The position numbers and the translations under genes were made by a program. Under the pieces are notes generated by a model. The model saw only the letters and a program-made list of their open reading frames with translations. It was not told the origin of the DNA and searched no databases. A stretch of DNA of 54,895 bases, from NCBI GenBank assembly GCA_946557105.1, contig CAMNSZ010000018.1:1-54895 (forward strand), given 5' to 3'. The DNA is from an uncultured Lachnospiraceae bacterium (lineage in GTDB: Bacteria > Bacillota > Clostridia > Lachnospirales > Lachnospiraceae). Shown here piece by piece: positions 1 through 9,109 of the stretch (position 1 is the first letter of the stretch; every line of letters begins with the position of its first letter).

Positions 1-51
1 AGCAGAGGACTGAAAATCCTCGTGTCACTGGTTCGATTCCGGTTCTGGGCA
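1..51 (+). tRNA. tRNA-Phe (GAA), 5' end outside window
   Basis: The 3' part of a tRNA is present. The anticodon stem GAGGA/TCCTC encloses the loop CTGAAAA, giving anticodon GAA. The T stem ACTGG/CCGGT encloses TTCGATT, and the 3' acceptor strand TCTGGGC is followed by discriminator A. CCA is not encoded. The D arm and 5' acceptor strand lie before the window. It is the first visible gene of a cluster with two tRNA-Gly genes. Confidence 0.9.
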
Positions 52-91
52 TTTCCGTAAAAGCCGTATTGGTTTTTAGCTTATATTTTAT

Positions 92-162
92 GCGGGTGTA
101 GTTCAATGGTAGAACACCAGCCTTCCAAGCTGGATACGTGGGTTCGATTCCCATCACCCGCT
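92..162 (+). tRNA. tRNA-Gly (TCC)
   Basis: A complete 71-nt tRNA. The acceptor stem is GCGGGTG/CACCCGC with discriminator T, the anticodon stem CCAGC/GCTGG encloses CTTCCAA (anticodon TCC), and the T arm carries GGTTCGATTCC. No CCA is encoded. It lies 40 nt after tRNA-Phe in the same orientation, so the two are probably cotranscribed. Confidence 0.95.
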
Positions 163-233
163 TTGCAGGATTTCTCCTGTGAAACAATTCATTTCATACC
201 TTCAATATACAGGCGTGCGCCTGTACAATGTAT

Positions 234-305
<72 letters not shown>

Positions 306-337
306 TTTTTTATTTTATACGCCTTTAAGTAAAAAAT

Positions 338-390
338 AGCGGGAAACCTGTTACACAGGTTTCCCGCTGCTTATTTCTGCGTTTTTAGCA
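338..390 (+). terminator. Terminator of the tRNA cluster
   Basis: A perfect 14-bp stem, AGCGGGAAACCTGT (338-351) with its complement at 355-368, closes a 3-nt loop. A T-rich tail follows after a short gap. It lies just behind the last tRNA, as expected for intrinsic termination. The U tract is interrupted, so efficiency is uncertain. Confidence 0.6.
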
Positions 391-459
391 GCCGCCGGTA
401 AAAAAGTTTTTTAGTTATAGCAGGAAACGGTAAGACTAGAAAACAAAAATAAAGTAAAA

Positions 460-479
460 TTCTTATATTACTATAAGAA
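460..479 (+). promoter_or_regulatory. Inverted repeat before the AraC-family gene
   Basis: TTCTTATA, then 4 nt, then TATAAGAA forms a perfect 8-4-8 dyad that abuts the ribosome site (AAAGGTGG) of the gene at 493. It could be an operator or an RNA hairpin limiting access to the ribosome site. No experimental counterpart is known to me. Confidence 0.35.
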
Positions 480-492
480 AGGTGGTTTTATT

Positions 493-1380
493 ATGAATAA
501 CTTGCAGCTGGTAGAGAAAATTTTACATTATGTGGATGAGAATTTAAACAAAGAGATTACTTTTGAAAATTTAGCGGAGGAATTCAGGTATTCACCGTTT
601 CATTTTCATAGAATTTTCACATCCATAACAGGTCAAACAATAACGAATTATATTAAAAGGCGAAGGCTTACATTGGCGCATCAAAAGCTTTGTGAAACCA
701 ATGAAAGAATTGCAGATATTTGTTATGAAACAGGTTTTAACAGTATTCAGGCGTTTAATCGAGCATTTAAAGAGGCCTTTCATATGCAGCCCTCACAGGT
801 TCGGGCAGAGAAGCCTCAAATTACTTATCGAAGTATTGATACGATAATCAGCGGGTATGTGAAAAGGGTCAATGTTGAGGGCGAATATGCTATAAAGCCT
901 GTATTTATCGAAAAGAATGAATTTTATCTGGCCGGATACAGAAAACATACAAGAGATGGAATTGAAGTTATCGGTGAGTCGTGGCATGCATTAAAAAATA
1001 CTATGAATAAATTAAAGCGGGTAAATCCTAGCGTTATGTACGGTTTGGAGGATTACACAAATGATTTTATTTCAGAACCGCTTCAATTTTACTATATGGC
1101 GGCTGTGGATGTGGAAGAGGATACCAATATACCTGACGGAATGTGTAAAATAAAAATTCCTCAAGCATTATATGCTGTATTTACGGTAAATGGGAATAAT
1201 GCAAATGGAGAGATTGGAAAGGCATTTAGATATATATATGATATATGGCTGCCAAATTCCGAATATTGTCTGGATGAAAATCTGCTTATTGATTTTGAAT
1301 ATTATGACGAGAGATGGGACTGTCAGTCAAAATCCGCACAATTAGACATTTACATTCCCGTAAAAAAGATGCAGGATTAA
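493..1380 (+). CDS. AraC-family regulator with GyrI-like effector domain
   Basis: A 295-residue transcription regulator. Residues 5-107 form the double helix-turn-helix of the AraC/XylS family, including the segment RRRLTLAHQKL and the second helix pair around ETGFNSIQAFNRAF. Residues about 120-292 match in length and pattern the GyrI-like/Rob-type effector-binding domain seen in regulators sensing small amphipathic drugs. The start is the ATG at 493, 8 nt after AAAGGTGG. An acetyltransferase follows 31 nt downstream and is probably in the same operon, which suggests a small stress- or drug-response unit. The ligand is unknown. The HTH resembles that of the AraC gene at 29118, so the two may be paralogs. 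Confidence 0.85.
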   Translation: MNNLQLVEKILHYVDENLNKEITFENLAEEFRYSPFHFHRIFTSITGQTITNYIKRRRLTLAHQKLCETNERIADICYETGFNSIQAFNRAFKEAFHMQPSQVRAEKPQITYRSIDTIISGYVKRVNVEGEYAIKPVFIEKNEFYLAGYRKHTRDGIEVIGESWHALKNTMNKLKRVNPSVMYGLEDYTNDFISEPLQFYYMAAVDVEEDTNIPDGMCKIKIPQALYAVFTVNGNNANGEIGKAFRYIYDIWLPNSEYCLDENLLIDFEYYDERWDCQSKSAQLDIYIPVKKMQD

Positions 1381-1411
1381 CGGTATAAGATGAGCTTATG
1401 GAGAATAAAAA

Positions 1412-1975
1412 ATGTTAAAGGACTATGAAATAGATAAACCAATAATAGAAACGGCAAGGCTGTTCATTAGAGTATTAAGCGAAAATGACATATCGGATTT
1501 AAGAGAGTGGTTAGGAAAGGACGAGGTATATAAATATTGGGGAAGAAAGGCAACCAAAGGGGAAAAAAATCCTGAGCTGTTATTTATAAATCCTCGTCCG
1601 TGGGTAAAAAGAAAACCAAGTCCGGATTTTAAATGGGGGATTGTACTGAAGGAGACAAATACCGTTGTCGGAGAAATACAACTATTTGACATTCAGAACA
1701 ATCGAATGGGAGAATTGGGATATCGATTTAATCCTATGCATTGGAATTGCGGTTATGCTACAGAAGCGGCAAAAGCCGTTATTGAGTTTGTATTTGAAAA
1801 GACGGAATTGGCCAGACTCAATGCAAAAGCAGATGTCAAAAACATTGCTTCAAATAGGGTTCTGGAGAAATGTGGTTTTATAAAAGAAGGAACAATCAGG
1901 CAAGGAAAGATGTTATCGGTTTTTTGTGATTATAATATTTACGGAATGCTTAGAGAAGATTATACAAGGAATTGA
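1412..1975 (+). CDS. GNAT-family N-acetyltransferase (RimJ/RimL type)
   Basis: A 187-residue acetyltransferase. It opens with the typical ETARLFIRVLSENDI strand. The acetyl-CoA core appears as GELGYRF followed by WNCGYATEAAKAVIEFVF and the C-terminal NIASNRVLEKCGFIKEGT segment, which is characteristic of RimJ/RimL-like enzymes acting on protein N-termini or small amines. The substrate cannot be told from sequence. A GGAG site precedes the ATG at 1412, 31 nt behind the AraC-type regulator, so the two are likely cotranscribed. Confidence 0.88.
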   Translation: MLKDYEIDKPIIETARLFIRVLSENDISDLREWLGKDEVYKYWGRKATKGEKNPELLFINPRPWVKRKPSPDFKWGIVLKETNTVVGEIQLFDIQNNRMGELGYRFNPMHWNCGYATEAAKAVIEFVFEKTELARLNAKADVKNIASNRVLEKCGFIKEGTIRQGKMLSVFCDYNIYGMLREDYTRN

Positions 1976-2023
1976 TATATTAGGCTGCAAGGGCGGTCCT
2001 GCAGACCGGCAGCGCCGATTATT

Positions 2024-3499
2024 CTATTGGTCCGGACGGTCTATATGCCCTCTGTTCCACACGCTGCTTGGCTGAGCTTTGGCCGTGGGCGTGCGAAGGA
2101 GAAGCCTTTTGAGGGCCTTGCAATTTAACGGAAAGAGGGGCCAAAAATAGCTCATGCCTCCAAAGGTAGGAGTAGTCACAACGGATAAAATTGTTAGCGC
2201 CAAGGAAATGATAAATCCGTACAAACCAAAGAAGCCTGTCGCCAATAGGAGGAGTATACGGTAGACACGCAAGGCGTCGCTAAATTCCACGCTGGATAAG
2301 GATAAGGAGGCAAGAAGGGTAACCGCGGCATAAAAGAGTACTTCCACGGAAGCCCAATTTAAGCTGACGGCGATATCGCCTATTATCAGTCCGCCTACAA
2401 CGGATAGAGAACCGGAAAAACGGCTGCTGCTTAAGGAGGCGGAGTATTTGAACAGATCCAAAATAAATTCCACGGCAAAGACATAAAAAATCAGTCGGGG
2501 AGCAGCCAGTTTAGCGGTGGATAAAAGCTGCCAGCTCTCCGATAAATCAGGGAAATAAGCTGTAATCAATAAGAACAAGGGCATTAAAAGGAGACTTACG
2601 GGAATGCACAAGAAGCGCACCAGCCTGAAATATGTTCCTACCAGAGGGCTTTTATAATAGTCCTCTGCACTCTGGGTAAATTGAAAAATGGTACAGGGCA
2701 AAATCAACACCAGAGGAGAGTTGTCCACGATCACAAGTATATGTCCTTCCAAAAGATAGCTGCAAGCCACATCGGGACGTTCCGTTAGCTGAATGCTGGG
2801 CAGGGGATTCCACCAACGTTTTTTAATGAGCAGCTCTTCCAAGCTTTTGGCGCCCATGGTAAGAGAAGTGACCTGCAGCTTTTTGATGCGTTGCGTGAGC
2901 AGGGAGAGCAATTCCTGATTAACGCAATCGTTTAAGTAAGCAATGGCTACGTCGGTTTTGCTTTCTGCGCCTACACTATGAACGGAAAAGGTCAGATGGG
3001 GCGAGCGTATGCGGCGCCTTATAAGGTTAGCGTTGAACAGCATAGTTTCCACAAAGCCGTCTCTGGCTCCTCTGGTAATCCGCTCTGCATCCGGCTCGGC
3101 AACACCTCTTGTAGGATAAGAACGCACATCAATAAGGATAGCCAGTGAAAAGCCATCCACAAAGAGTACGGAGGGTCCGCTAAGAACATTGCGTAAAATT
3201 TCATCCCAAGAATCACAGAAGGACACTTGGGCATATCCTATTTTTGCATTCACATAGCGGACAATATCATTTATCTGTCCGTCTTTGGTATACAAAGGAT
3301 TCTGCAGATCCGAGAATATCTGCTGCAAAATTTCCGTCTTGCAAAAACCGTTGATACCCAGCCAGTAGCTTTTGGTTTCCCCCAAATATAAATCTCTTGT
3401 TACTAAATCAAAGCTGGTTCCTATAGGAAGCAGCTTGTTTATTGCGGCAATATTTTCGGTCAGCTTGTCAGACAATTCAGAAGCCATTTTGTACCTCAT
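2024..3499 (-). CDS. spoVAF: Spore germination protein, SpoVAF/GerA family
   Basis: A membrane protein of about 490 residues. A soluble N-terminal half (to about residue 285) carries the family core, including the EPDAERITRGARDGFVET and NLIRRRI motifs and the KTDVAIAYL strand. The C-terminal half has about five hydrophobic segments (about 290-450). The wording of the core is closer to SpoVAF than to GerAA, from memory of both. Such proteins sit in the inner spore membrane and help germination signalling or dipicolinate release. No spoVA or gerB/gerC genes are adjacent, so it stands alone. The start at 3499 has AAGGAG only 2 nt away. The in-frame ATG at 3487 has a better-spaced GAGG and may be the real start. 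Confidence 0.8.
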   Translation of the reverse strand: MRYKMASELSDKLTENIAAINKLLPIGTSFDLVTRDLYLGETKSYWLGINGFCKTEILQQIFSDLQNPLYTKDGQINDIVRYVNAKIGYAQVSFCDSWDEILRNVLSGPSVLFVDGFSLAILIDVRSYPTRGVAEPDAERITRGARDGFVETMLFNANLIRRRIRSPHLTFSVHSVGAESKTDVAIAYLNDCVNQELLSLLTQRIKKLQVTSLTMGAKSLEELLIKKRWWNPLPSIQLTERPDVACSYLLEGHILVIVDNSPLVLILPCTIFQFTQSAEDYYKSPLVGTYFRLVRFLCIPVSLLLMPLFLLITAYFPDLSESWQLLSTAKLAAPRLIFYVFAVEFILDLFKYSASLSSSRFSGSLSVVGGLIIGDIAVSLNWASVEVLFYAAVTLLASLSLSSVEFSDALRVYRILLLLATGFFGLYGFIISLALTILSVVTTPTFGGMSYFWPLFPLNCKALKRLLLRTPTAKAQPSSVWNRGHIDRPDQ

Positions 3500-3840
3500 T
3501 TCTCCTTAGACAGACTTAAAGTCAATGTTTTCTGCGGATTACTCTCATACTACTTATGGCTTAGTTTTCCTTGGAAGGCCTAAAATATTCACAAGAAATA
3601 CCGGTTTAGTATTGCGCTTTCATAAAACACGAAAAGAGGTGGGAAATGGTTATGGAAAAAGCACATTCCTCCAACTTTAGCTTTCCATAATTATAAGAAT
3701 CATGTTACAATATATAAAAGTCATGCTCTATTACTTTTTAATGCAAGGTGTGCCTTACCACACTAAGAATATAGAAGTTTTTCTGACCTATGGGGAAATA
3801 AGACAGGCGGATGCGCCGGAAATAATAAAGGAGGGCATTA
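3500..3840. other. Divergent intergenic region
   Basis: 341 nt between the minus-strand spoVAF-like gene and the plus-strand DUF1576 gene. It must hold both promoters. I see no coding remnant. A CATAAGTA element upstream of spoVAF resembles a forespore sigma-G -10 box, but no properly spaced -35 partner is evident. Near 3827-3835 lies the AAAGGAGGG ribosome site that fixes the TTG start at 3841. Confidence 0.4.
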
Positions 3841-5154
3841 TTGGAAAAAATTAAGGTTAAGCTTCAGGGAAATGAACTAAAGCTATTTACAATTTTCTCA
3901 AATATTTTATTATTAATAGCGGCATTTGTAAGCGATAGCCCGGAAAACATTATTTTGGGAATGAAGAAAATCATTGTATCCCATAATGCTTTGATTACCG
4001 ATTACTTTGAAATGGCGGGAGCAGGCGCGGCTTTTTTTAACGCAGCGTTGGTGCTGGGAATCTGTGTGGGGCTTGTCCTTGTACAGAAGATACCTTTTAC
4101 GGGTCCTACAATGGCTGCGCTGTTTATTAATGCAGGTTATGGATTGTGGGGTAAAAATCCCGTTAATATTTTGCCTATTTTATTGGGAACCTATCTATAT
4201 GCCAAAATACATCATGCCCATCTGGGCCGTTATATTTACACGGCATTGTTTGGCACATGTCTGTCGCCCTTTGTGACGGAGCTTGTGTATATGCTGCCTT
4301 ATTCTTATGGGGTAAATGTCTGTATAGCGGTCATGGTAGGTCTGCTGATAGGATTCTTGCTGCCGCCCTTATCCGTTCACACGGCGTCCATGCATATGGG
4401 CTATAATCTGTTTAATGTGGGGTTTTCAGCGGGAGTGGTGGCGTTTGTGCTCATGTGCGTAATGCGCTCCCTTGGACTTGAAAGCGAGACATTTATGATA
4501 TGGAGGACGGGCAGGCCCGTGGGTATCGGGGTTTGTTTGTATCTATATTTTATGTTTACAATACTATTGGGGCTGTGGCTCAGTAAGGGGAAGCTTGACG
4601 GGCTGCGGCATATTTTTAAGCATCCCGGACGCGCCGTGGCGGATTTTGTGCTTAGGGACGGCGCAGGCGCAACCTTGATGAATATGGGCATAATCGGCGT
4701 GATAGGTACCACTTATATCATATTGATTGGGGGAGATTTTTCCGGTCCTGTGTTGGGCGCCATGTGGACGGCGTTTGGCTTTGCCGCATTTGGAGCGCAT
4801 GTTAAAAATTATCTGCCGGTGCTGTTAGGGGTATATTTGTTTACGTTTATCAGTAAGTATGACGCCAATGTTGCAGGAATTCAGCTGGCAGCGCTGTTTG
4901 GAGTCGGAATTGCGCCTATTGCGGGACAATTTGGGTGGTTTGCGGGAATTCTTGCGGGAATGCTGCATTCTGTCATAGTCATGTGTACGTCGGGCATGTA
5001 TGGAGGCTTGAACCTGTATAACAACGGTTTTAGCGCGGGCTGGGTGGCAATTATCATGGTACCTACATTAGAAAGCTTTATGAAGCATTACGAGAGCAGA
5101 AAACACGGAAAAAAAGAGGAGAACAGAGAGGCTAAAAAGGATGGATCACAGTGA
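3841..5154 (+). CDS. DUF1576-family polytopic membrane protein
   Basis: A 437-residue, very hydrophobic protein that I recognise as the DUF1576 family, function unknown. About 12 transmembrane segments can be drawn. Two related halves are suggested by repeated glycine-rich motifs: SMHMGYNLFNVGFSAG at about 180-195 and SGMYGGLNLYNNGFSAG near 385-400. An internal duplication of this kind is typical of transporters, so transport is a fair guess, but no substrate is known. The start is TTG, 5 nt after the perfect AAAGGAGGG, and the protein ends in a charged Lys/Glu-rich tail. The next gene overlaps its 3' end by 14 nt, implying coupled translation. Confidence 0.8.
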   Translation: MEKIKVKLQGNELKLFTIFSNILLLIAAFVSDSPENIILGMKKIIVSHNALITDYFEMAGAGAAFFNAALVLGICVGLVLVQKIPFTGPTMAALFINAGYGLWGKNPVNILPILLGTYLYAKIHHAHLGRYIYTALFGTCLSPFVTELVYMLPYSYGVNVCIAVMVGLLIGFLLPPLSVHTASMHMGYNLFNVGFSAGVVAFVLMCVMRSLGLESETFMIWRTGRPVGIGVCLYLYFMFTILLGLWLSKGKLDGLRHIFKHPGRAVADFVLRDGAGATLMNMGIIGVIGTTYIILIGGDFSGPVLGAMWTAFGFAAFGAHVKNYLPVLLGVYLFTFISKYDANVAGIQLAALFGVGIAPIAGQFGWFAGILAGMLHSVIVMCTSGMYGGLNLYNNGFSAGWVAIIMVPTLESFMKHYESRKHGKKEENREAKKDGSQ

Positions 5155-5491
5155 AAAAAAGATAGCAAAAATAGTGGAGGAGCTTACTATATATTTCTTT
5201 GCCGTTGGGGCGGACAAAATAGAATCAGGCATTTCCAAGGAAGGAGAGCAGGTTACTATTTATTTCAAATCCAATTATCAGGAGGAGTACCGCAATAAGC
5301 TAAATAATCTTGAAAAGTATTTTAATGAGCCCAAAAACGAAGGGATTGAAGATTTTTATTGGGAGCTTGCCGGTTCCGGAGATCCCGGGGAGAGCAGCCA
5401 GATTATGCTGTTAGGCATGATGATTGACAATGCCGAGGTCAGTATTACCGATGCGGATGTTACCATATATTTGCATAAGAAGGTGTCATAG
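5141..5491 (+). CDS. Small unknown protein coupled to the DUF1576 gene
   Basis: A 116-residue soluble protein I do not recognise. It has an N-terminal helix (IAKIVEELTIYFFAVGADKI), a beta-rich middle, and an acidic C-terminal half (SITDADVTIYLHKK). It overlaps the DUF1576 gene by 14 nt, so the two products probably work together, perhaps as membrane protein and cytoplasmic partner. After the TAG at 5489-5491 the same frame stays open for 29 codons to a second TAG at 5579-5581, only 6 nt before a strong hairpin. The gene may once have been longer, or the stop may be read through. Confidence 0.7.
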   Translation: MDHSEKKIAKIVEELTIYFFAVGADKIESGISKEGEQVTIYFKSNYQEEYRNKLNNLEKYFNEPKNEGIEDFYWELAGSGDPGESSQIMLLGMMIDNAEVSITDADVTIYLHKKVS

Positions 5492-5587
5492 CTTATTGTT
5501 GAGCGGCGGGAAGAAGCAGTCGTGGCGGATTATGACAGCTATATAGCTAAGGGAACAGGAGATGTCGGTTTGGCGTTTTAGGGGATA

Positions 5588-5621
5588 GGACCGGGCGATA
5601 GCGGTAACGCCCGGTCCTTCT
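5588..5621 (+). terminator. Hairpin terminator after the DUF1576 pair
   Basis: GGACCGGGCG (5588-5597) pairs perfectly with CGCCCGGTCC (5608-5617) around a 10-nt loop, followed by TTCTC. The stem is very stable but the T tract is short. It separates the plus-strand pair from the convergent ytaF gene. Confidence 0.5.
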
Positions 5622-5692
5622 CGGTCAGAGCCTATTTCTGCAGAAGACAGTTTACAGCGTTTTTAGAGGTGCATATCCCATTACATATTACA

Positions 5693-6337
5693 TTAAAAAA
5701 ACATCTGACATATACCCAGTATAATGAGCAGAGCGCCTGACAACGGTTCGGAAAATCTGTCGGCGAAGCTTAGAAACCTGCTTTGTCCAAGCCTATTGCC
5801 CAAGAATAAAAAAAGTATGGAAAAGAACAAGGTGGCAATAGAGGTGGATAAAAAGGAAAGCCCTGCAATACTGGCTCCGAAGCCGATTCCGATATTATTA
5901 AGCGAAAGAGCAGCACCCATGAGTAAAATTTCTTTTAGAAAATCGGATGAACCACAACGTGAGGGTAAATCGGCGGTGTTTGTCTGTAGAGAGCAAAGGA
6001 CCGTATCCTCCGTAGAATTTTTTTGCAGCTCTGCGCTGCATTCGGTTTGAACAAAACGATACTGCCGCAATCTGTAGAAAAAGGTTTTTGTCATATAATA
6101 CATCCCCAATAAAATGACTACTGTACTGCCTATACGGGAAGCCACGGAAGCGGACAAAACGGGAAGCAGCAGGGAGCCAAGGCCAATGGAAAGACAAGTG
6201 CCGAACAGGGTAATCAGACTTACGAGAAGGTTTTGCCATAAACGGATGGTAATTTTGCGTATACCGTAGCTGATTCCCACGAGCAATGCGTCCAGACTGG
6301 CGGAGAGGGCAAATAAAATAGAGGAGAAAAGCCACAT
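5693..6337 (-). CDS. ytaF: YtaF-type sporulation membrane protein (MntP-like)
   Basis: A 214-residue membrane protein with six likely transmembrane segments in two three-helix halves separated by a hydrophilic loop (residues about 100-130). The opening SASLDALLVGISYGIRK and the second-half NNIGIGFGASIAG are the repeated Asp/Asn-Gly motifs of the MntP/YtaF fold. MntP proteins export manganese. YtaF is the sporulation-associated branch, whose transport role is unproven. I place the start at the ATG at 6337 because TTGGAG lies 6 nt upstream; an upstream TTG at 6349 has no good site. It is divergent from the permease at 6421. Confidence 0.75.
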   Translation of the reverse strand: MWLFSSILFALSASLDALLVGISYGIRKITIRLWQNLLVSLITLFGTCLSIGLGSLLLPVLSASVASRIGSTVVILLGMYYMTKTFFYRLRQYRFVQTECSAELQKNSTEDTVLCSLQTNTADLPSRCGSSDFLKEILLMGAALSLNNIGIGFGASIAGLSFLSTSIATLFFSILFLFLGNRLGQSRFLSFADRFSEPLSGALLIILGICQMFF

Positions 6338-6420
6338 GGAGAACTCCAACCATAAAGATTTATTTTACTATATTCGTCGCCGGGGGAAAGGGTGCTATAA
6401 GAAGAAAGGTAAGTAGACAA

Positions 6421-7548
6421 ATGAAAAGGGTTTTACGCTTTATCAAAGAAGAGGTTGTTCTGACAATAGCGCTTGTACTTGCAGTTATATCCATGTTTTG
6501 GGTAATTCCGGACAAGGCATATTTAGGTTATATAGATTTTCATACGCTTGCTGTTTTGTTCAGTCTGATGTGCGTTATGTCGGGATTACAGAGAATGGGA
6601 GTGTTCCAATGGATTGCGGAGGCTTTGCTTAGCAGGGTAAAGGGAAGCCTGCCTCTGATAATTATTTTGATGCTATTGTGCTTTTTTTTCAGTATGTTTA
6701 TTACAAATGATGTTGCCCTGATTACCTTTGTGCCCTTTACCTTTATTGTGATAAAGCATGTAGGTGAGGAACAGAGGAAAAAGCTGATGGTTCCCGTTGT
6801 GGTAATGCAGACCATTGCCGCTAACATGGGCTGCATGATGACTCCTATAGGCAGTCCTCAGAACTTATATTTGTATGGGCGCGCAGGTCTTTCCCTGAGG
6901 GAATTTATGTTGCTGCTCTTTCCTTATGTTGCATTTTCATTATTATTGCTTCTGGGATGGGCATGGATATATGGAAGAAAAAATAGTGTTCCGCTCAAAA
7001 TCAGCTTTGAGGAAAGTACTGACTTAAAGGGAAAGGGGAAAGCTCTGTGGGTGTACATGATATTGTTCTTATTGTGCCTGCTTACCGTTTTGCGGGCAGT
7101 ACCATACATTTGGACATTGATAATAGTATTGGCGGCGATAGTAATTTTAGATAAAGGGGTTCTCCTTAAGGTTGATTACGCATTACTTATAACCTTTGCA
7201 GGCTTTTTTATATTTATCGGAAATATGGGAAGAATTCCCGCATTCTGTAGCTTTCTGCAAGGTCTTATGGCAGGGCATGAAACCTTTACCACAATAGCAG
7301 CGTGTCAGGTGATGAGCAATGTACCGGCCACCATTTTATTATCGAGCTTTACGGAGAATTTCAGGGAGCTGGTTGTGGGGGCTAATATAGGAGGTCTGGG
7401 AACGTTGATTGCCTCTATGGCAAGTGTAATTTCCTTTAAGTTTATAGCGCATGAGGAACCGGACGGGAAGGGGAAATATTTCTTATATTTTACCGTTGCA
7501 AATGTTTGTTTTTTGGCGGCGTTAGTGATATTATATATTTTGATATGA
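6421..7548 (+). CDS. Anion permease, ArsB/SLC13-like (ion transporter superfamily)
   Basis: A 375-residue permease with about ten transmembrane segments. Diagnostic motifs are FSMFITNDVALITFVPFT in the first half and TPIGSPQNLYLYGRAGL just after it, the re-entrant loop signature of this superfamily. A matching MSNVPATILLSSF occurs in the second half (about 300-312). Members move arsenite, citrate or other dicarboxylates, or sulfate. The substrate is not readable here. It is shorter than the usual 420-450 residues, mainly in the linker between halves. AGAAAGG lies about 10 nt before the ATG. Confidence 0.8.
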   Translation: MKRVLRFIKEEVVLTIALVLAVISMFWVIPDKAYLGYIDFHTLAVLFSLMCVMSGLQRMGVFQWIAEALLSRVKGSLPLIIILMLLCFFFSMFITNDVALITFVPFTFIVIKHVGEEQRKKLMVPVVVMQTIAANMGCMMTPIGSPQNLYLYGRAGLSLREFMLLLFPYVAFSLLLLLGWAWIYGRKNSVPLKISFEESTDLKGKGKALWVYMILFLLCLLTVLRAVPYIWTLIIVLAAIVILDKGVLLKVDYALLITFAGFFIFIGNMGRIPAFCSFLQGLMAGHETFTTIAACQVMSNVPATILLSSFTENFRELVVGANIGGLGTLIASMASVISFKFIAHEEPDGKGKYFLYFTVANVCFLAALVILYILI

Positions 7549-7623
7549 AATGAGTTATCGGTATAATATTTTTAATGAAATAAACGAATTAAAACTATAA
7601 TCATAAACAAGGAGGTATCAGAA

Positions 7624-8424
7624 ATGAAATACTTATATCCACAAGGAAAGGCAAAGGCACTGACCTTTAGCTATGATGACGGGCAGGAATATGACAGAAG
7701 GCTGGTGGAAATTTTTAATGCGCACGGATTAAAGGGAACTTTTCATTTGAACTCAGGAACCTTGGGAGGAAACACGGGTGCAGAGGATTTTGTTAAACCG
7801 GATGAGATTGCCGCATTATATGCAGGGCATGAAGTGGCATGTCACGGGGTACAGCATAAAAATCTGCCGTCCTTGCCCAGACAGCAGGTGTTGGTTGAGC
7901 TGGCAGACGACCGTAAGGCATTGGAGAGACTGACCGGAAAAATAGTACAGGGCTTATCCTATGCATTTGGAAATTACAGTCAGGAGGTTAAGGAGATTGC
8001 AAAGGCTGTCGGAATCAAATATTCCCGTACCGTAAACGGTACCTGTGGATTTTTTCCGCCTGTGGATTTTTTGGAATGGCATCCTACTTGTCACCACGGC
8101 TATAAGCTTATGGAATTGGGCGATAGCTTCTTAAATCCTCCCGGATATGTTGAGCTTCCCTTAATGTATGTGTGGGGTCACAGTTATGAGTTTGGGCGCC
8201 CTAAGGATTGGGGCATTATCGAAGCCTTTGCCGATAAGATGAGCGGCAAGGAGGATATCTGGTACGCTACAAACATGGAAATTTGCGACTATATTCAGGC
8301 AACCCGTAATCTGGAATATGCTGCGGAAAGCCATATGGTACATAACCCTACTGCAATCAGTGTATGGATGGATACCAATCAGGGAATGATAGAGTTAAAG
8401 CCGGGAGAGACGAAAGAAATATAG
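7624..8424 (+). CDS. Polysaccharide deacetylase family protein (NodB homology)
   Basis: A 266-residue hydrolase-like protein. The first NodB motif is seen as FSYDDGQEYDRRLVEIF with the metal-binding Asp pair, followed by GLKGTFHLNSG and a GHEVACHGVQHKNLP motif containing the expected His residues. There is no signal peptide or membrane anchor, so unlike peptidoglycan deacetylases it appears cytoplasmic and may act on a soluble sugar or another amide. The ribosome site AAGGAGG is excellent. The UPF0340 gene follows 16 nt later, so they form an operon. Confidence 0.85.
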   Translation: MKYLYPQGKAKALTFSYDDGQEYDRRLVEIFNAHGLKGTFHLNSGTLGGNTGAEDFVKPDEIAALYAGHEVACHGVQHKNLPSLPRQQVLVELADDRKALERLTGKIVQGLSYAFGNYSQEVKEIAKAVGIKYSRTVNGTCGFFPPVDFLEWHPTCHHGYKLMELGDSFLNPPGYVELPLMYVWGHSYEFGRPKDWGIIEAFADKMSGKEDIWYATNMEICDYIQATRNLEYAAESHMVHNPTAISVWMDTNQGMIELKPGETKEI

Positions 8425-8440
8425 AAGGGATGACGATTTT

Positions 8441-9001
8441 ATGGCACGCGAAATTACCATTATCGGCGAGGAAGCATATAGGGCGGCTAAGGAGCTGATA
8501 GATACGGCAGGGTTAAAGGAAGGGCAGCTTTTTGTAGTGGGCTGCTCCACCAGTGAGGTGGGTGGCGCTGCCATTGGTACTTTTTCCAGTTTGGATTTGG
8601 CGGAGGCGGTTTTTGGCGGAATCTATCAGGCCACACAGGAGGCCGGAGTCTATCTGGCGGCACAGTGCTGCGAGCATCTCAACCGCGCTCTGATATTGGA
8701 GGAATCCGCGGCGGAAAAATACGGTTATGAAATCGTCAATGTGGTACCCCAGCCCAAGGCAGGCGGCTCCTTTGCAACAGCTGCATATAAGGCGTTTGAG
8801 GAGCCGGTCGCCGTGGAGCATATCAAGGCGCATGCAGGGATTGACATTGGCGACACTTTAATTGGTATGCACTTGAGGGATGTAGCGGTTCCGGTACGCA
8901 TCCGTACGAAGGAAATAGGCGATGCCCATGTGGTATGTGCCCGAACCAGAGCAAAATTTATCGGAGGTGAAAGAGCCGTATATGAAACGGATGTAAAATG
9001 A
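8441..9001 (+). CDS. UPF0340 (YwlG/DUF436) family protein
   Basis: A 186-residue protein matching the conserved Firmicute family UPF0340 (B. subtilis YwlG). Recognisable stretches are VVGCSTSEVGGAAIGTFSS near the N-terminus, LAAQCCEHLNRALILEE in the middle and AHAGIDIGDTLIGMHL near 140-155. The cysteine pair in QCCEH and the glycine-rich loops suggest a metal- or cofactor-binding enzyme, but no activity is established to my knowledge. It is translated from the same transcript as the deacetylase upstream (16-nt gap). Confidence 0.85.
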   Translation: MAREITIIGEEAYRAAKELIDTAGLKEGQLFVVGCSTSEVGGAAIGTFSSLDLAEAVFGGIYQATQEAGVYLAAQCCEHLNRALILEESAAEKYGYEIVNVVPQPKAGGSFATAAYKAFEEPVAVEHIKAHAGIDIGDTLIGMHLRDVAVPVRIRTKEIGDAHVVCARTRAKFIGGERAVYETDVK

Positions 9002-9109
9002 TTTTGCAAGAAAAAAGTCAAAATAGACGAAAATCGACAGTTAATTTAGATATAAATGGAGGGGATTCTGTCATATTATCTGATATCCTTTTCCAAAGCT
9101 TAATTCGGG

